In this document: positions 20,895-34,593 of the stretch, one piece after another
Position numbering within the stretch: position 1 is the first letter of the stretch
Layout of the letters: every line of letters starts with the position of its first letter
Assembly: GCA_016802295.1 (NCBI GenBank)
Contig: JAESIW010000065.1
Coordinates: 1,250,825-1,314,824, forward strand
Source: Brachionus rotundiformis
Lineage: Eukaryota > Rotifera > Eurotatoria > Ploima > Brachionidae
DNA length: 64,000 nucleotides
Direction: 5' to 3'
Program-made: the position numbers and the translations under genes
The notes under the pieces: generated by a model
What the model saw: the letters and a program-made list of their open reading frames with translations, nothing else
Told to the model about the DNA's origin: nothing
The model's database searches: none

Positions 20895-23800
20895 TCAATA
20901 AGAAGTCATTTTTTTTCTTAATCTCTAAATAAAATAAACAGGTTGGTAATTTTGGCTTTATTATATGGACTAGCTGAAATTTTGGTCTAAAATAAACTTT
21001 AAATATTCAAGTATAATCTTATTATGTCTCTATTCAATAAAACTTAACATTTAAATCAAATAAAAAATTGAATCGTTTTAGTTGTTGTTGTCTTATATCT
21101 TATTAATTAAATATGGACACATTAAAATATGTCAACTTTTACCTTTGAAAATTTCTAGCATTAAAATGTTCGTTAAAGGTAAATCTAATGAATAAAAATT
21201 CAAGCTGAATTTAAAGTTCAAATATTTGTTATATTAGTTGGATGTATGTATATACAATTATGTGGTCAATATATTCAACAATTTAATTAGACCACTCGGA
21301 ACGCATGCTTTTATGCAGGATTTTTTTCCAAAGCTCAATGACTTTTGGTTAAGATTAAGACCAAATCTTGTAGTGCTCTATTCAAACAAAAAAAATAGGA
21401 TTACATGCTTTAAACTCATGTTTTGAGCCGATATTCACTTATTATTAAGATAAACCAATCTAATATCAAAAATCAAAAATGTCAATACAAGTTTTTTGCT
21501 CCCAATTTTGGACATGAGTATTTTTCAGAGAATAATTGTTTTTAATCATGAATGTACGATAATTAAATTTATCTTAATGTCCATAGTTTTGAAACACTAT
21601 TTTCTGATAAAAAACAATAAACATACTGGTCAAATGACCTCGGAGTCTTTTTTCTCATCTATAATTATGAATAAAATAAAAATGTTTTAAATAAAACAGT
21701 GATTGAGAAATTTTTCTAAGTTTATTCATTAAAAGCTCATTATAGAAAGAATCAGCTTCAAGTATTTTGCCTTTGTAAAATCACAATCAACGTAGATTAT
21801 TATTAAAATGGACTTGGCTTAAGAATTTCTTAGTTAGAGGCCTCCGAAAAATCTATTCATTTTAAACTCTCGATTTTTTACTCTCACCTTTTATTAATTC
21901 AATAAAAATAGCCTTAAACAAATTTTATTGTTTTATTATTTTTATTATACTATGAATATTTTTTACTCACAAGAATTGCCATATGAACCAGTAGTCTAAC
22001 TGGCAGATTTAAATATTAGCCAAAATTTTCTTAAAACTTATTCAAATATCTAATTTTTTAAATCAAACAATAAAGTAAATATGTCCGAATAAGTAAAGAG
22101 AATTGACATAGTTTCAAGAAACTCAATTTAAGACCGATTTTTCTTAATTAACACGAGGGTTCAGTCTTCCACTCCATTTCCTCTTCCACCTAGGCTATTT
22201 TCAAAATCCATCATCATTAAAAGTATTTAAAACAAATATTCTAAAATCGATATTTATCGATCAGCATAAATATGAACCTAAAATCAATAAAAAATACCTT
22301 AATAACTATAATTTTTCAATTCGATTCTAAATATAAGTAATAATCAAATAAAGCGGAAATATAGAAATATATCTAAAATATTATTGACTAACTATAAGGT
22401 CGATTTTACTCTCAAAATAAAAAATTCTAATAATATAATCAAAATTGGATATAATAATTAGAGTTTTTATTAGGTATACAATTGTTAAATGACAAAAGCC
22501 GCAAATAAGGCTTTATAAAACAAAATCTAATCGAAATACTTTTTTACAAAAGTGATATTAGGCGAAAAAAGTGGTAATGTCATCTTTTCGGTTAAAAAAT
22601 TAAGAATGCTAATTATTACAACTGAGAATTTTAAATTAAACTTAAAAAATGAATATAAAATTTTTGAAAAATTTATTTGGATAAACTGACCATTATGGTA
22701 TCTTGTTAACTGATTTTAAATTTAAGTATGAGAACTAATTAATAAACCTTGAATAAATCAGTCAATGTCATATGAGAAAATAGTATTTGATCCTGTTTAA
22801 AGAAACCTAAAACCAGAATAGAAAATATTTTACAGAATTAAAATATAAAAATTCACATTATTTGTACAGCAAATTCCTTGGCTATTTTAAATAATCTTTA
22901 ATAAAATCCACTCATAAAATAATTTTTTTGCCTAATATCTATTTTAATTTTAATTAAAATAATTACTAAATTAAAATAAAAGAGGAAATTATGATAATAA
23001 TTTCAGATTTTTAATTTGCTCTATATTAGCTTGACCACAGCTCCAAATTTTAACTAGTAGCTTTTTTTCTTAAATTAAGATGCATAGGACAGCAATTTGA
23101 TATTTGTCTAATTCAACTATACTTGTACATACAAAACCATTTTAAAGTAAAATATTTTATTTATTTTAACTTGAGATTGACCCCACTTTTAAATCAAATA
23201 TTAAAAGTAGGAAATCTAAAAAGTTAATCAATTTGATTTGATTAGAACGATTTTGACTTAATGTTTATGATCCGGTAAATCGTTTTATATATTTATTACA
23301 GTCAAGTTTTATGCAGGCTTCAATAAATGGACTTGTTACGGAAGATTTATATTTTTTTTCGTTTCGAAATCATTTTTCAAACGTGACCAACTTTTAATAA
23401 ATTATTCTTGTTTAAACAAAGCCCAGTGTCCAGTCGGATTCCAATCAGAAAGCCCGGCAAATTATTAAAAATTTATAAATTTTACGAAAAAACATAAATT
23501 TTTAATTAAAATTCCTTTTCATTTCAACAATTATTCATCAAAAGTGAATAGTCTAATGAAAATTATATGCTTCATCAGTCTTTTTTTTTACAAATAATAT
23601 TTTTTACAAATCACTTCCTCAGAGATCTAATTAATCATTTAGAAAATAATCCGAATTTTTAAAACAAAAAGACTATAAAGCTATTAATTAATTTTTCCCC
23701 AATTTTTAACTAGCTATATGGAAATATATAAACTCAAAATTTAAGAGTAATCTTAAATTCATAAAAAATAATGTCATTCTATTTAGGAATTGATAAACTA

Positions 23801-25548
23801 TGAATGATATTTAAAAAGTGAAGATTTTTAACCCAAACTATCACATTGAGACCTAATACATTTAATAATAAATTACAACAGCTTTTATTTTTTATTATTT
23901 GATCCCAAATTGCTTGCAACTAAAAATAATTTGATCTTGACTTAACAATTTGATCAAATTTAGCACTTAATATCCATTTTAAAATTTGAATAATTTAGAT
24001 TTATTTTTTTGTATTATTTATATTTGATATTTAGTATGAATCCGAGATTAATCAAGCATATTTCTTATATAAAAAATAAGGTTAATTTATTTTAAATTAT
24101 TTGTTAAAATAAGCTCTTCTAAAAATAATAATAGTTTAGTATCGAAAAATTTCTCTTTTATCTTAAATTTGAGGTGCTATTCTTTATTAAAAATCTCTGA
24201 CCACAATCAACTAAAAGTTGGCCGTTCAAATTAAGTTTAATTATATTTTATTTGATTTTCTTATATTTAAAATACCAACAAGGTTTATAACTTAATTTTT
24301 TAGTGTAAGATAAATAATCAACAAACCAGTAATTAACACAACCTTTAAATGGTTTTGGAAATTTTAATAAAAAAATACTAACTTTATATTTCTAAAAATC
24401 TAAAACAAAGATTAGATTTTTTAGGAAAAAATACTTAAATAATCCAATTGTTAATCATCTTTTTAATTATATATCTTACAAAAAGTTTCTAATAGTAATT
24501 ATATTAAAATAATATAACGTTCATTTTCAAGTCTCAGTATGACGAAAACTTTCTAGATTTACCTTGATTAATCGACCTTATTATTAATGGAGACCTATAA
24601 TTTAATTTAATTTTTGTGATATTCATGATATTTTTATCAAAATTTCGAATTTAATATTTATTATCAGCTGATTAACTAAATATTTGATCAAGATTTAGAA
24701 ATACTAATACTTTAAAAAACCTTAAAATCTTATACTTTTCAAAAGATAGCTAATTTTTAAAATCAACTAGATAAATTGTTTTCTAAACCGATTTCCTTAG
24801 GATAATATTTTTAATTATGGAAAGATTAATGATTAAATTGTTGACCCGATCATATAATTTTGACATATCTGCTTATCAATTGAAGAATTAGTTCGAATCT
24901 TTTGATTTATGTGATTCATATATTAATTGACTTATTGTTTTAGATTTTTAAAATTTCTTAAAGTGCCAGACTTATTTTTTTTATTTGCTTATTAAAACTA
25001 GTAATTACAATTTGAAAGTCTTTCGAATAAAGAAAATATTTATTTTAAAAGAATTTTAAAATCATATTGCTTTATAATGATTCTTGATAATATTTATGCT
25101 ATTTGTTAAAATTATATATTTTGAATTGATTTTTGGAAAAGACAATTCTAAACTCTATTTGAATTTATTATAAATTAAAATATGATGCAATTTATTCTTG
25201 AATATTTTATTAAATTTTGTTAATTTTGATATTTTTAATCAAACTTAAAGCTTAAAGACCAATGAGATGACAAATTTAGTGCATAATAATGTGTAACTAA
25301 TGCAAAAATTTGAATATTACTTTTTCATAATCTCACTAAATTGTTTATAAACTTTTGAATATTGGTTGTAATTATAAAAACTAATAATAATATTTTTCTT
25401 AATTATTAATTTATATTAATTTCAATCGTCATATTCTCAAAAGCTTTCCTACATATCCAATTCAATGTATAAAAACATTTTAAGTGATTAATTTTCCAAA
25501 AAACTTAGATACTAAATACTTGAAATAAAATTGCCATAACAGTGAAAA
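20895..25548. other. 4.7-kb gene-free region between Sidekick and alpha-SNAP
   Basis: Divergent flanks: the Sidekick 5' side and the alpha-SNAP 5' side. It probably holds upstream regulatory DNA and perhaps an undetected Sidekick 5' exon. I found only short AT-driven ORFs (for example 21238-21426), no tRNA and no clear repeat. Confidence 0.5.
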
Positions 25549-26636
25549 ATGTCCGAAGAAGCAAAGGGTCAAAAATTTATTGAAGAAGCTGAAAAAAAAC
25601 TCAAGTCATCTGGTTCTCTGATGAGTTCTATTTTTGGGTAACTAGAAATTTTCCCTAATTTTTGCAATCTTTTGATAATTAAGTCTAAAGCTCGAGCTCT
25701 TCTAAATTAGACGATGCCTCTGATTTATACCAAAAAGCAGGCAATTGCTTCAAAATGGCAAAAAATTGGACAGCTGCCGGAAACGCATTTTGCCAGGCTG
25801 CCGAAATTCAGCAAAAGCAAAACACTAAGCATGAAGCAGCTACTATGTACAATGAAGCCGCTAATGCTTACAAAAAAGCTGATCCGCAAGAAGCTCTTAA
25901 CTGTTTGTTGAAATCATGTGATATCTATATAGATATGGGCAGATTGGTAATGGCTGCAAAGCAGTATCAAATAATTGCTGAATTATATGAGACAGATATT
26001 GTTGATATTCCGAATGCTATTATTTATTATGAAAAAGCTGCTGATTTATTTAAAACTGAAGAAAATAATGCGTAAAGCTTTATATTAATAACATATTTAA
26101 AGTGACCAAATTAAAATTTTAAGATCGGCAAACAAATGTCTTCTAAAAGTTGCACAATTTTCTGCTCAACTTGAAAAATATACCAGAGCAATTGAAATAT
26201 ATGAACAAGTATATTTGGATACATTTATTAAATATTTAAAATAATTATTAAATAAATCAAGATTGGAACTGCCAGTATAGATAATCCCTTGCTGAAATAT
26301 GGCGCTAGGGATCACTTCTTTCGAGCGGGATTATGTCATTTATGCATTGATCACCTTAACTGCTCACAAGCAATTGAGAGATATCAATCTATATTAGCTT
26401 CGTTTGCAGACTCTAGAGAATATAACTTTTTGAAAGTTTGTTAACTTATTTTTATTTAAAAATATTTAAAAAATAAATAATTTAAGCAATTGGTTCAATC
26501 AGTCGAAGAGAACAACTTGGACAACTTTACTAATACAGTGAAAGATTACGATAATTTGTCAAGATTGGACAACTGGTGTACAAATCTTCTTCTGAAAGTT
26601 AAAAAATCACTAAACGAAGAGCCAGACTTGAGATAA
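25549..26636 (+). CDS. NAPA: alpha-SNAP (soluble NSF attachment protein)
   Basis: Five exons: 25549..25637, 25691..26071, 26124..26208, 26262..26435 and 26487..26636, giving about 292 aa (human alpha-SNAP 295). Almost every part matches the family. The N-terminal helix carries SSIFG, then [49 protein letters not shown] and the conserved end [20 protein letters not shown]...DLR, where the last leucine stimulates NSF. It is a helical TPR-like adaptor that binds SNARE complexes and recruits the NSF ATPase for disassembly after membrane fusion. Exon 2 has two tandem acceptors six bases apart (exon start 25691 or 25697), which would add or drop two codons; the shorter form fits the usual FGGSSK sequence slightly better. 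AATAAA follows at 26753. Confidence 0.96.
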
Positions 26637-27519
26637 GTTCAGTTGTGTTATATCCTTACTGGATCTTAATCTTAGTCAGATTGAGTCACTAGAAATAATT
26701 TAATTTATGTATTTTTCAAATTTTTAATCTTATTAATGTTTCCTTTTCATTAAATAAACGATTTCTTTAATTTTCAAGTCATCAATCTAAATGAACCATT
26801 CTAATATTTTCATCATTCACCAATGTTGGTAATAATAAATTTATTCTAATATACCCCATTTTTTCAATTAAACTTTCAATTTAAAAATTTAATGATTCAA
26901 AATTTTTAAAATCAAATTAGAAAAAGTTTCTTTAGTTTATTCAAACAATAATCTCCCAAAATAAATTCAAGCTTGTGCTAATTAAATAAAAGATCTAAAA
27001 TTGATTTAAATTGCTAAAATAGAATTCTTTTGTTTAAAGATTGTTTAATTTTGAATTAACTAAGATTTTACTTATAAATATGCTTCGTGGTAAAAGACAT
27101 GATTTGAAAAATTAATTTAGCATTTTGGTTTTATAGCCTAAAAAGATGCGAATCTTATTAAGAGACTAAACTATTAATAAAACGTAAACTTGAAGTACAA
27201 AGTAAGCATAATTGAATTAAGTTTTTAAATTACGGAGACAGTATTAATCTAAAATATTTAAAAATATTAACAATAATTATGTTTTTTATTTACAAGTTGT
27301 TAGACAAACTTTAACTGGGAACAAAAGTCTGATTTCAAAGTGCATATGTTCGTAAATCGAAATTGCTCTAAGTTGTTTCTTTACAAAAAATTTAAAACTA
27401 AAATATTAACTTTATTTTGATTTAAAATTATTGTTCTTTATTAATATATATTTTATTTTTAATATTCTTTATTATTTAACTCATTAAAATCTAAAATCAA
27501 AACAAACTTTATTACTTAT
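26637..27519. other. convergent 3' flanks of alpha-SNAP and NAA20
   Basis: 0.88 kb of AT-rich DNA with the alpha-SNAP polyadenylation signal at 26753. No further gene recognised. Confidence 0.55.
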
Positions 27520-28290
27520 TCAGTCGAGTTCGTCTGCTGTTACTGGATGTGGCAATGGTATAATTGATTTTTTATCCACATCTCTTGGCATAGCTTTACG
27601 CATGTCTTTAAGCAAATAATTAAAAAAATTATAACTTAAAAACTTTAATTTACCAAAGGCATCTTCATCATTATCACCCGTATAATAATCCAACACTCGC
27701 CTATAGACTGTGTAACCAAATTTTGTGTACATATCAAATGCAATTTTGTTTGAGACACGAACGAATAGATCACAAAACCAAGAATTTTTTCTTAAAAAAT
27801 TTTTACCTTAATTGAGAAAATTTTATGTATTATTTTTATTACATTTCAGATATTTTTTCGAATTCATTCATTAACAACCTTGATACGCCTTGTCTTCTAA
27901 ACTCAGGAGCCACTGACAAGCATGTAACATGTCCATGCCAATTTTCCTTATTTCCTTCAACTTTGGCCATAACTATGAAATTCGTTGTAGCAAATAACCA
28001 AGATTATATTAAAAATATTACTATAGCCTTTGAAACGACCAGATATTGTCTCGTTTACTTGAAACATCTCGGGCCATTTTGTTAGATATTGAAGATAGAA
28101 AGGCAAACCAAACTTTTTTTAAATAAATTAACACCATTCAAAAACATTATAAAGTTTATTTACATTTTCTGTCAATGGATCAAGATTTCTTTTCAAGAAA
28201 GTTTTAAAAAATTTTCACTTTTAAAAATAAAACTTACACATTATTAATTTTTAGCAAATCAAAGCAGGTAAACTCTCTCGTAATGGACAT
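27520..28290 (-). CDS. NAA20: N-alpha-acetyltransferase 20, catalytic subunit of NatB
   Basis: Six exons on the minus strand: 28290..28238, 28188..28164, 28112..28022, 27972..27843, 27790..27654 and 27605..27520, giving 173 aa (human 178). All introns are 48-51 bp and all phases agree. The GNAT fold is clear: N-terminal REFTCFDLLKINNVNLDPLT, GLPFYLQYLTKWPE, the core strand HGHVTCLSVAPEFRRQGV with the acetyl-CoA pyrophosphate-binding loop (R-R-Q-G), and DLFVRVSN. The NatB-specific tail reads DMRKAMPRD...KKSIIPLPHPV. With NAA25 it acetylates N-termini starting Met-Asp, Met-Glu, Met-Asn or Met-Gln on ribosomes. Exon 2 is only 25 bp. Confidence 0.96.
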
Positions 28291-29286
28291 TATTTTTATA
28301 AATTTTGTTTGAATTTTTAAAAAATTCTTTTAAAGGAGGATAATTATTCATTATAAATTTTAATTGCAAATTAAATTTAACAATTTTTAAAGATTTGTCG
28401 AAAAGTTTTAAAATAAGTTTTTAAATTCGGTCAAAACTTAATGCAACAAAAGATAAACAAAACTTAATAGGGAAAATATTTTTAAATGTTATTTTTAAGC
28501 CGATTGATAAGATAAATAAAAAAACAACTTAAAACTATTTTGATTAAAGGATTTCATTCAGCCTTGAAAACATTAAAAGGTGTTCATATCTAAATACTTT
28601 TGCTTTAATATAATTCTCTCAATTGAATTTGTTTTTTTACTCAAAGTACTTGTTAGAATAACTCTTTGTTTTAAGATCTCAAGTGATTAGATTTAATTAA
28701 TCATAATTTTCATTAAATAAACAAGTTTGTTTTAAAATTTGTGTTTCAGTGTTATCTTAATAATAAAGATTAAGTTTCAGACTGTTCCAATCGGTTAAAA
28801 TAGAACTGAATTTAATTTGGATTGGCCGAATTATAATTATCTATTTGAAAAAAATATTTACTATTTACTCTAATTGAGTAATTTAGATGTATGTAATGTG
28901 ATCCTCAATGCACATTTTTCAATTAATTATTGATAAAAATAATGACCAAAATAAAATTTCTTGATTATTAGGCCATATGGGATATATATTTAAAAATTTC
29001 AAAAACCGAGTTTTTTTATTCAAAAATGATTACAAAATTTTCAAATATAAAATTTCGGAAAAAATTATCCATAACGCATTGGATTAGTTTAAAATAAAAA
29101 AATAATAAATATATTTACAAAAATAAATTTCTTTTTTTGTTATAAAATCTTAGTCAAGCGCCTTGATAAATAATAGGCTTTGAAATATTTTTACTCATTG
29201 GGCACATAAAATTATATTAAACACACTTGCAAATAATTTACACATTTTAATCTCGATTCCTTGTAAATGCTATTGAAATTGGAGTA
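28291..29286. other. spacer between NAA20 and the vestigial-like gene
   Basis: About 1 kb of AT-rich DNA containing the NAA20 promoter side and the VGLL 3' flank (both genes on the minus strand). No other feature recognised. Confidence 0.5.
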
Positions 29287-30824
29287 TTAATACCAAATGG
29301 GGGAAGCAAAATTTTGAGTATTAGCATTGGTGTTCGAGGTTTCTTTGAAACTGGAACCTGCTCCATTGGTAGCTATATTTGTTTCGATCGGAGAGTTGGC
29401 AAATTCATATGCTATTTAAGAAAAATATTTTATTTTAGCTATTTAAAAAAAAAGTTCTGGATTACCATATGTTGCGTAATTGCTATTTGAAGATCGTCTG
29501 CAGTCGATTTGTGGTGTGCTTTTTGACAAGTCAAAATATTGATGATACTTTCCATGACAATAGCTGTTAGGGCTCGAGTTTGCAGCAGCAGCTGCCGCGT
29601 TCAGATATTGGTTGGCAGCTACTGCAGCTGCAGCAGCAGCCATGGTCTCATGATTTGGATTAATAGATAGGTTATGAGTCAACGGTGTTGAAGAAAGGGA
29701 TGATAAGGAGGAAGAAGAAGATGAGAGGCCCGGAGCTGAAATGTTGTACTGGCAAAAATCACTTTGGCTACCAGACTGAGTGGGAAAATGACATGGATTT
29801 ATCACTGCGGCTACAGCGGCTTGCAAAAATGATCCATCTTAATAGATTAATTGAAATAATTTTTTATTTTTTATTTATTCTATTAATTTCAAAAGTTTAA
29901 TAAAAAAAAATTACTAATTTGAGGTTCTTCTTTAATTGATGACTTAAGACAATTTTTAGAAGATTGTCTATTGCAGTTCTCGCCTGGCAAATAAGTCATA
30001 TTTGGATCGGATTGGTCAGGCGTCGAATAGTGCCCACTGATTTGAGCTGCTGAATTAAATTTATAATAGGAACTGTAGTGTTGATTGGAGTAAAATGGTG
30101 TCATGTCGACATTTGACCGATTCCAATAATGATCATGGTGGTGAGTAGCATAATGGCCGTGAGTATTTGGGATCTGTGAGGCACAATTGTTGTAATAAAG
30201 CCATGAATCATATGTTTGGCAATGATTTTTGGACCATACATGAGAATCTTTGGCTTCGAGAAATTCACTTTTGGAACAAGTAGGCGAGCTGTTCTTGCTA
30301 TTCTTGGGGTTTTTGATGTTCGGTGAAGGCGATGACAAGGACAGAGGAGATAAAGTTGCCGAGGATTTAGAAGTATTTGCATTCATTGACTTTTTAAAGT
30401 GTTCGTCTACAATGCTGGTCAGATCTCCTTTGTAATAAATGTAGAGAATGCATTTGGATGACAATATTTCTGAGTAGACTGGCTTTTGGTGATAGGCATT
30501 TTTAGGGTTGTATGAAGATGGCTGATGGGGCTCAGTTGATTTTCGCTTAATACTTTGAGTTTGCTCTTGATTTGGAATCGTGTAGTTGTTAGCTACTGCT
30601 GATGAAGATTTTGGAGAATTGTTTAATTGATTACAAGAATTTGAAGTATTTTTCTGAGATTCTTGATTTGGAGAATTTGTAATTAAATTTTGCTGAATAT
30701 TTGTTGTAAAATCGTTTAAAATTAAATTTTTGTCATCAATTATTTGATTATTAGTATTAGAACAAGTTGTATTAGGTGTATTCTTACTATTCGCTGAAAG
30801 TATTTCTTCGCCTCGATAAAACAT
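29287..30824 (-). CDS. VGLL: vestigial-like TEAD cofactor (single TONDU domain)
   Basis: Three exons, in phase: 30824..29915, 29837..29466 and 29411..29287, giving about 468 aa. The one recognisable domain is the TONDU/vestigial motif at about residues 120-150: SSKCILYIYYKGDLTSIVDE followed by HFKKSM. This is the TEAD/Scalloped-binding V-D-E-H-F element in its beta-strand plus helix form, as in Vestigial and VGLL1-3. The rest is low complexity: Asn/Ser/Gln-rich before the domain, His/Tyr-rich after it (HGHYATHHHDHYWNR), and an Ala-rich run in exon 2, typical of transcriptional activators. The protein ends SPIWY. Role by family: nuclear coactivator with TEAD factors in tissue (for example muscle or appendage) specification. 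The start is the first ATG of the open frame. Confidence 0.88.
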
Positions 30825-33681
30825 TTTTTTGAAGATTTTTTGCGTGCTTTTAACAAAATTCCTTTAAAATATTCAGACAATTTGGTTCTTACAAAACATA
30901 AAAAACTACTTAAAAATAAGAATTTTTTTAGCTAAAGAATAAAAATCCTTATGCTCCTAGAACGAATGATTTATTAAGCGATTGGATAAAAAATCATTTT
31001 AGCCGAGCTGGTGAATACAAATCGAAAAAGCTTCATCTAAACAAATTCCAATCAATTTAGTTTAAAAAAGATAAGAATATTGAGTTATCTTGTTATTTTT
31101 TTAGGGGTAAAAAAACAACTAGTCTTGAGAAAAAGCTCGGTAAGGAAACAAAATATGCCAAGAATTCTGATATTTAAAGATAATGCTTGTTTGATTGTTT
31201 ATTTATCTTTTTCTCGGATGGCTTTTGATTGGTTTTGGTACTAAGGCTCTCAATTAAATTCCAAATATTGGTAAAAATAAAAATAAAACAAATACTGACA
31301 ATTTGAGAAAAATTTTCTTTTTACCAAAATAAGATTAAAACTTTGGTGATAAGTTAAGGGGTTTTATTTTGGAAATATTTTCTTATAAACACAACACTTG
31401 AACAATAAAGTGAGATAAATTGATGATTTTGAGTTTGAAATATAGCAAATAATAAAGTTAAAACAATAAAAATATTACTTTTTTTTATATAAATTTAAAA
31501 AATTATGGTTGACTTCGTATAGTTGTTGCTAGTATGCTTTTTGATATCTAGCTAGAGTTGTTAACTTATCAATTGTGTAATTTATTATCTTTTAAAAAAG
31601 AAAACTTGATCTTGAAATTATTTAAAATAAAAAGTACTCTGTTTCGACCAAAGTCGCTACCAGTTCTAGCTTCCTTATAAACGTTAATTTTCCCATTATT
31701 ATCGAACAAGCAATATGATGCAAAATTTTTCATTGAAACTCATATTTTTATTAAGTAAAGCTTATTTTCAATAATTAATCTCTAGATAGAGGATGAATGT
31801 AAATAGAGAAGTGTATTTTTATCCTTATTGTAATTAATATCATTTAGTATAATACTGTAGTCGAGGTTTGCATAGAAAGCTCTCTCAATACTGGATATAA
31901 ACCTACGAGTTACCTAACTATTTAATCTTGATTCGCTTTGTTTTTCTATTTGAAGTTTATATTTAAACAAAAAAGAAAATAGCATTTTATAACTTCAAGA
32001 TTAACTTAATCACTTAGCTTTTTAATACAGCCTTAGATTTTGTTGAGATAAATCTTAGATAATAACCTAAATAAGGTCATTATAATTTTGGTTTATATAA
32101 TTTTTTGAGTTTGTTTATTATAGTTTTGCCAATGTGACCCTCTTGATCGTTTAAGGTCTTTCCGGAAAGAAATATTGTCATTGAAATTATTATTTATTAT
32201 TATTTTTTATGACCAAAATAACAAAAAAATATCCTCTTTTTAATCTTTTGTTTCCCAACAAAATTTCTAATTTTAATTTTTCTAAAATATTATTTAAATT
32301 TTTTGTGTCAATCTTATGAGGTTAGATAGTTTAGTTCCTTTTTATAACATTAATAATTAGTAAAATTCGAGGTAATATTGGAATCAAGATACAAAAGAAA
32401 ATTAAATATTGTTAATAAGTGAAATCTTATGATATTTAATACATGTCTTTTTCAAGGAATTCTAATAAAAGAAATTGTGTAGTTATCAAATCAATAATAA
32501 TGATTGTTTTTTTGGTAACATTGATTTAATCTAATTATCTAGCGGTTTTTCAAAATTTATGTTCCAAATAAAAAGTATAGTTTATAAGGCGGATTTTTTT
32601 TAAATTTTGTTTTCCAAAATTTTTTTGTTTGTAAAAAACCAAACAACAATTACAGAAATTTTTGCCAAATTTTTAAAACAAGCTAACTATCAATTATTAT
32701 CGTTACGCTTTTCAAAAATTAAAATTTTATAATTTTATTTCACCTTTATACCATTTTAGATATATTTATCTTTTTGTTAAATTTGATTGACATCAAATAA
32801 AAATTTTTCACTGAAAAAATTTAATGCTAAATTCCTGTTTAATAAAAACAATTTCTAAATTTTTATTTAAATTTTTTATTCGTAAAATATTGGAAAACTC
32901 ATATAGTTCAGGGTTATTTATTATTACTTAAAACTCTACGAAAGATTTAAATTAATTGATCGCTAGCTATCACTTAGGGTAGGTTTATTTCTATCTATCT
33001 AAATTCTTTACTTCGGAACTTTTTATTCCATGTACTATGTGATTTTTACAGCGAATTTCAATTTAAAAAATTAAAAAGTGGATAATCGTTAGTAAAGGAT
33101 ATCTTAAAGCAAGCTGAAAATAAAATATTTTCTTTTAATAAATTAATTACTAGCTAAATTTTATTTAAATATAATTCTTAATCAATTAACTCTAATTTAG
33201 AGCGAAATTTTACTAAAGTAAACAATTTTTATTAGATAAATTATAATCTTACCTTGAATTATAAAATAAAATATACATCAAAACTATTTTAAAATAAATA
33301 TCGATTCTAATTTTTGGAATTAAGATATTTATGATATCAACCCAAATTAAGATATCATAAAAAAAAACTTACTTTATTCGTAAATTTTCTTATTTAAAAA
33401 ATTAATCCATTAATAATTAAATTTTATTTTATTTTAAGAAACCTTTAAATAATTAACTTTACAGAAAAATTAAAAAGCCAGATTAAAAAGTTGAAATTAA
33501 AATTAATAAATAATTATTTTATTTGAAATAAAAATAAATTTTTATTGATAAATTATTAAAATTTGATCAAGCTGATTATCCGATGTGACTTTTTTAAGAG
33601 TTTTTTTTAAAAATTATAATATAATGATTTTTAAAAGTTTTGGAAATCCTAAAAATAGCTAAAATTTTAAAAAATTTTTTA
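30825..33681. other. 2.9-kb gene-free region
   Basis: 5' flank of the vestigial-like gene and 3' flank of COX11. It is AT-rich with long homopolymers. I found no coding signature, RNA gene or repeat; developmental enhancers for the vestigial-like gene could lie here, but nothing shows it. Confidence 0.5.
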
Positions 33682-34509
33682 TTAATTTTTTTGTTGAACT
33701 AAATTTTGTAAATTTTGAATGTCGTCGGCTCCTTTTGACTCAAAGAATGTATATGACAAGCAAATGTTGTCTACATATTCTAACTTTGGATCTTCTGAAT
33801 ACTGTTCATCTATGTAGAAAAATACCGGCATGTCGACTTCTTCGTTGGGATCAAGCCGCTGTTCTTCAAAGCAAAAGCATTGAATTTTATTAAAATACAA
33901 GCCGGCATCAAATGGTAGAATTGAGTAAGTAGCTATTCCTATAATGGAACGATCAGTCATGTTTTTTGCTTTAAAAAATGCTAAAGCAGTTTCACCAGGA
34001 GCTACAGTGATTTCTTCTTGGCAAGGCTCAAATTTCCACAGCAAATCAGCTGATGTCGAAGCTACAAATTTAACTGTTACCAATCTATTTTCAACTTTTT
34101 TTAATGAATTTAATTTTTTTTTTAACTCTTCAACACCCATTTCTCTAAATTCCGTATTAATATCGATACCTTGGCTTTCGCAGAAAATCTTAAACAATGG
34201 TACAGCCGCATAGGAAGCGCCAATCATAAATACAAAACCACTTAAAATGTACCACATGCTATTTTTGGACGATTGATCAGGTCTTTGCTGAAGATTTCTT
34301 AGATTCAATTTAGCCATGTAATTTGAAGTCGAGATTCGATTAATACATATTTTTTGTGTTAAGATATTTGAATTTATTTTTGATAAAATTTTATTTTTGT
34401 TTTTGTAAAATGAAGTAATATTTGATGTATTAAAGAAAGATTTTGGCTCTTTTGTGTGACTTAAGTTCACCAAAAGTCTCGGCTTCAAAATTTTAGTGAA
34501 CAAATTCAT
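33682..34509 (-). CDS. COX11: cytochrome c oxidase assembly protein COX11 (copper chaperone)
   Basis: Single-exon ORF of 275 aa, the usual length (human 276). It has a basic, Ser/Asn/Lys-rich N-terminus consistent with a mitochondrial presequence. One membrane anchor follows (WYILSGFVFMIGASYAAVPL) with the conserved YAAVPLFKIFC motif, then the immunoglobulin-like intermembrane-space domain. The copper-binding CFCFEEQ motif is intact, with the family hallmarks PGETALAFFKAKN, FNKIQCFCFEEQRL, EEVDMPVFFYID and LSYTFFE. It inserts copper into the CuB centre of COX1. It lies only 84 bp downstream of the ADAT1 stop codon, in the same orientation. An AG sits one base before the ATG after a T-rich stretch. 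Confidence 0.96.
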   Translation of the reverse strand: MNLFTKILKPRLLVNLSHTKEPKSFFNTSNITSFYKNKNKILSKINSNILTQKICINRISTSNYMAKLNLRNLQQRPDQSSKNSMWYILSGFVFMIGASYAAVPLFKIFCESQGIDINTEFREMGVEELKKKLNSLKKVENRLVTVKFVASTSADLLWKFEPCQEEITVAPGETALAFFKAKNMTDRSIIGIATYSILPFDAGLYFNKIQCFCFEEQRLDPNEEVDMPVFFYIDEQYSEDPKLEYVDNICLSYTFFESKGADDIQNLQNLVQQKN

Positions 34510-34593
34510 TCTAATTAAGGAATTAATATAAGTTAAAAGAACAAAATCAAATAGCGGTAATTATTCCGCACTATAAAATTAAAAAAGATAAAA
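34510..34593 (-). promoter_or_regulatory. 84-bp intercistronic gap ADAT1 / COX11 with acceptor-like site
   Basis: The gap between the ADAT1 stop and the COX11 start is too short for a typical independent promoter plus 3' end. It has a T-rich run ending TTAATTAG one base before ATG, resembling a 3' splice acceptor. A GC-rich short dyad (GCGG...CCGC, about 34554-34569) is out of character for this AT-rich DNA. I suggest a trans-splicing site; there is no direct proof. Confidence 0.35.

Noticed and set aside
21238..21690. Two short plus-strand open frames upstream of Sidekick
   Set aside because: No motif, no consistent splice partners, and AT-driven composition.
20895..25548. Possible large non-coding RNA or repeat array
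   Set aside because: No tandem periodicity, no conserved-looking block and no structured element could be seen by eye.
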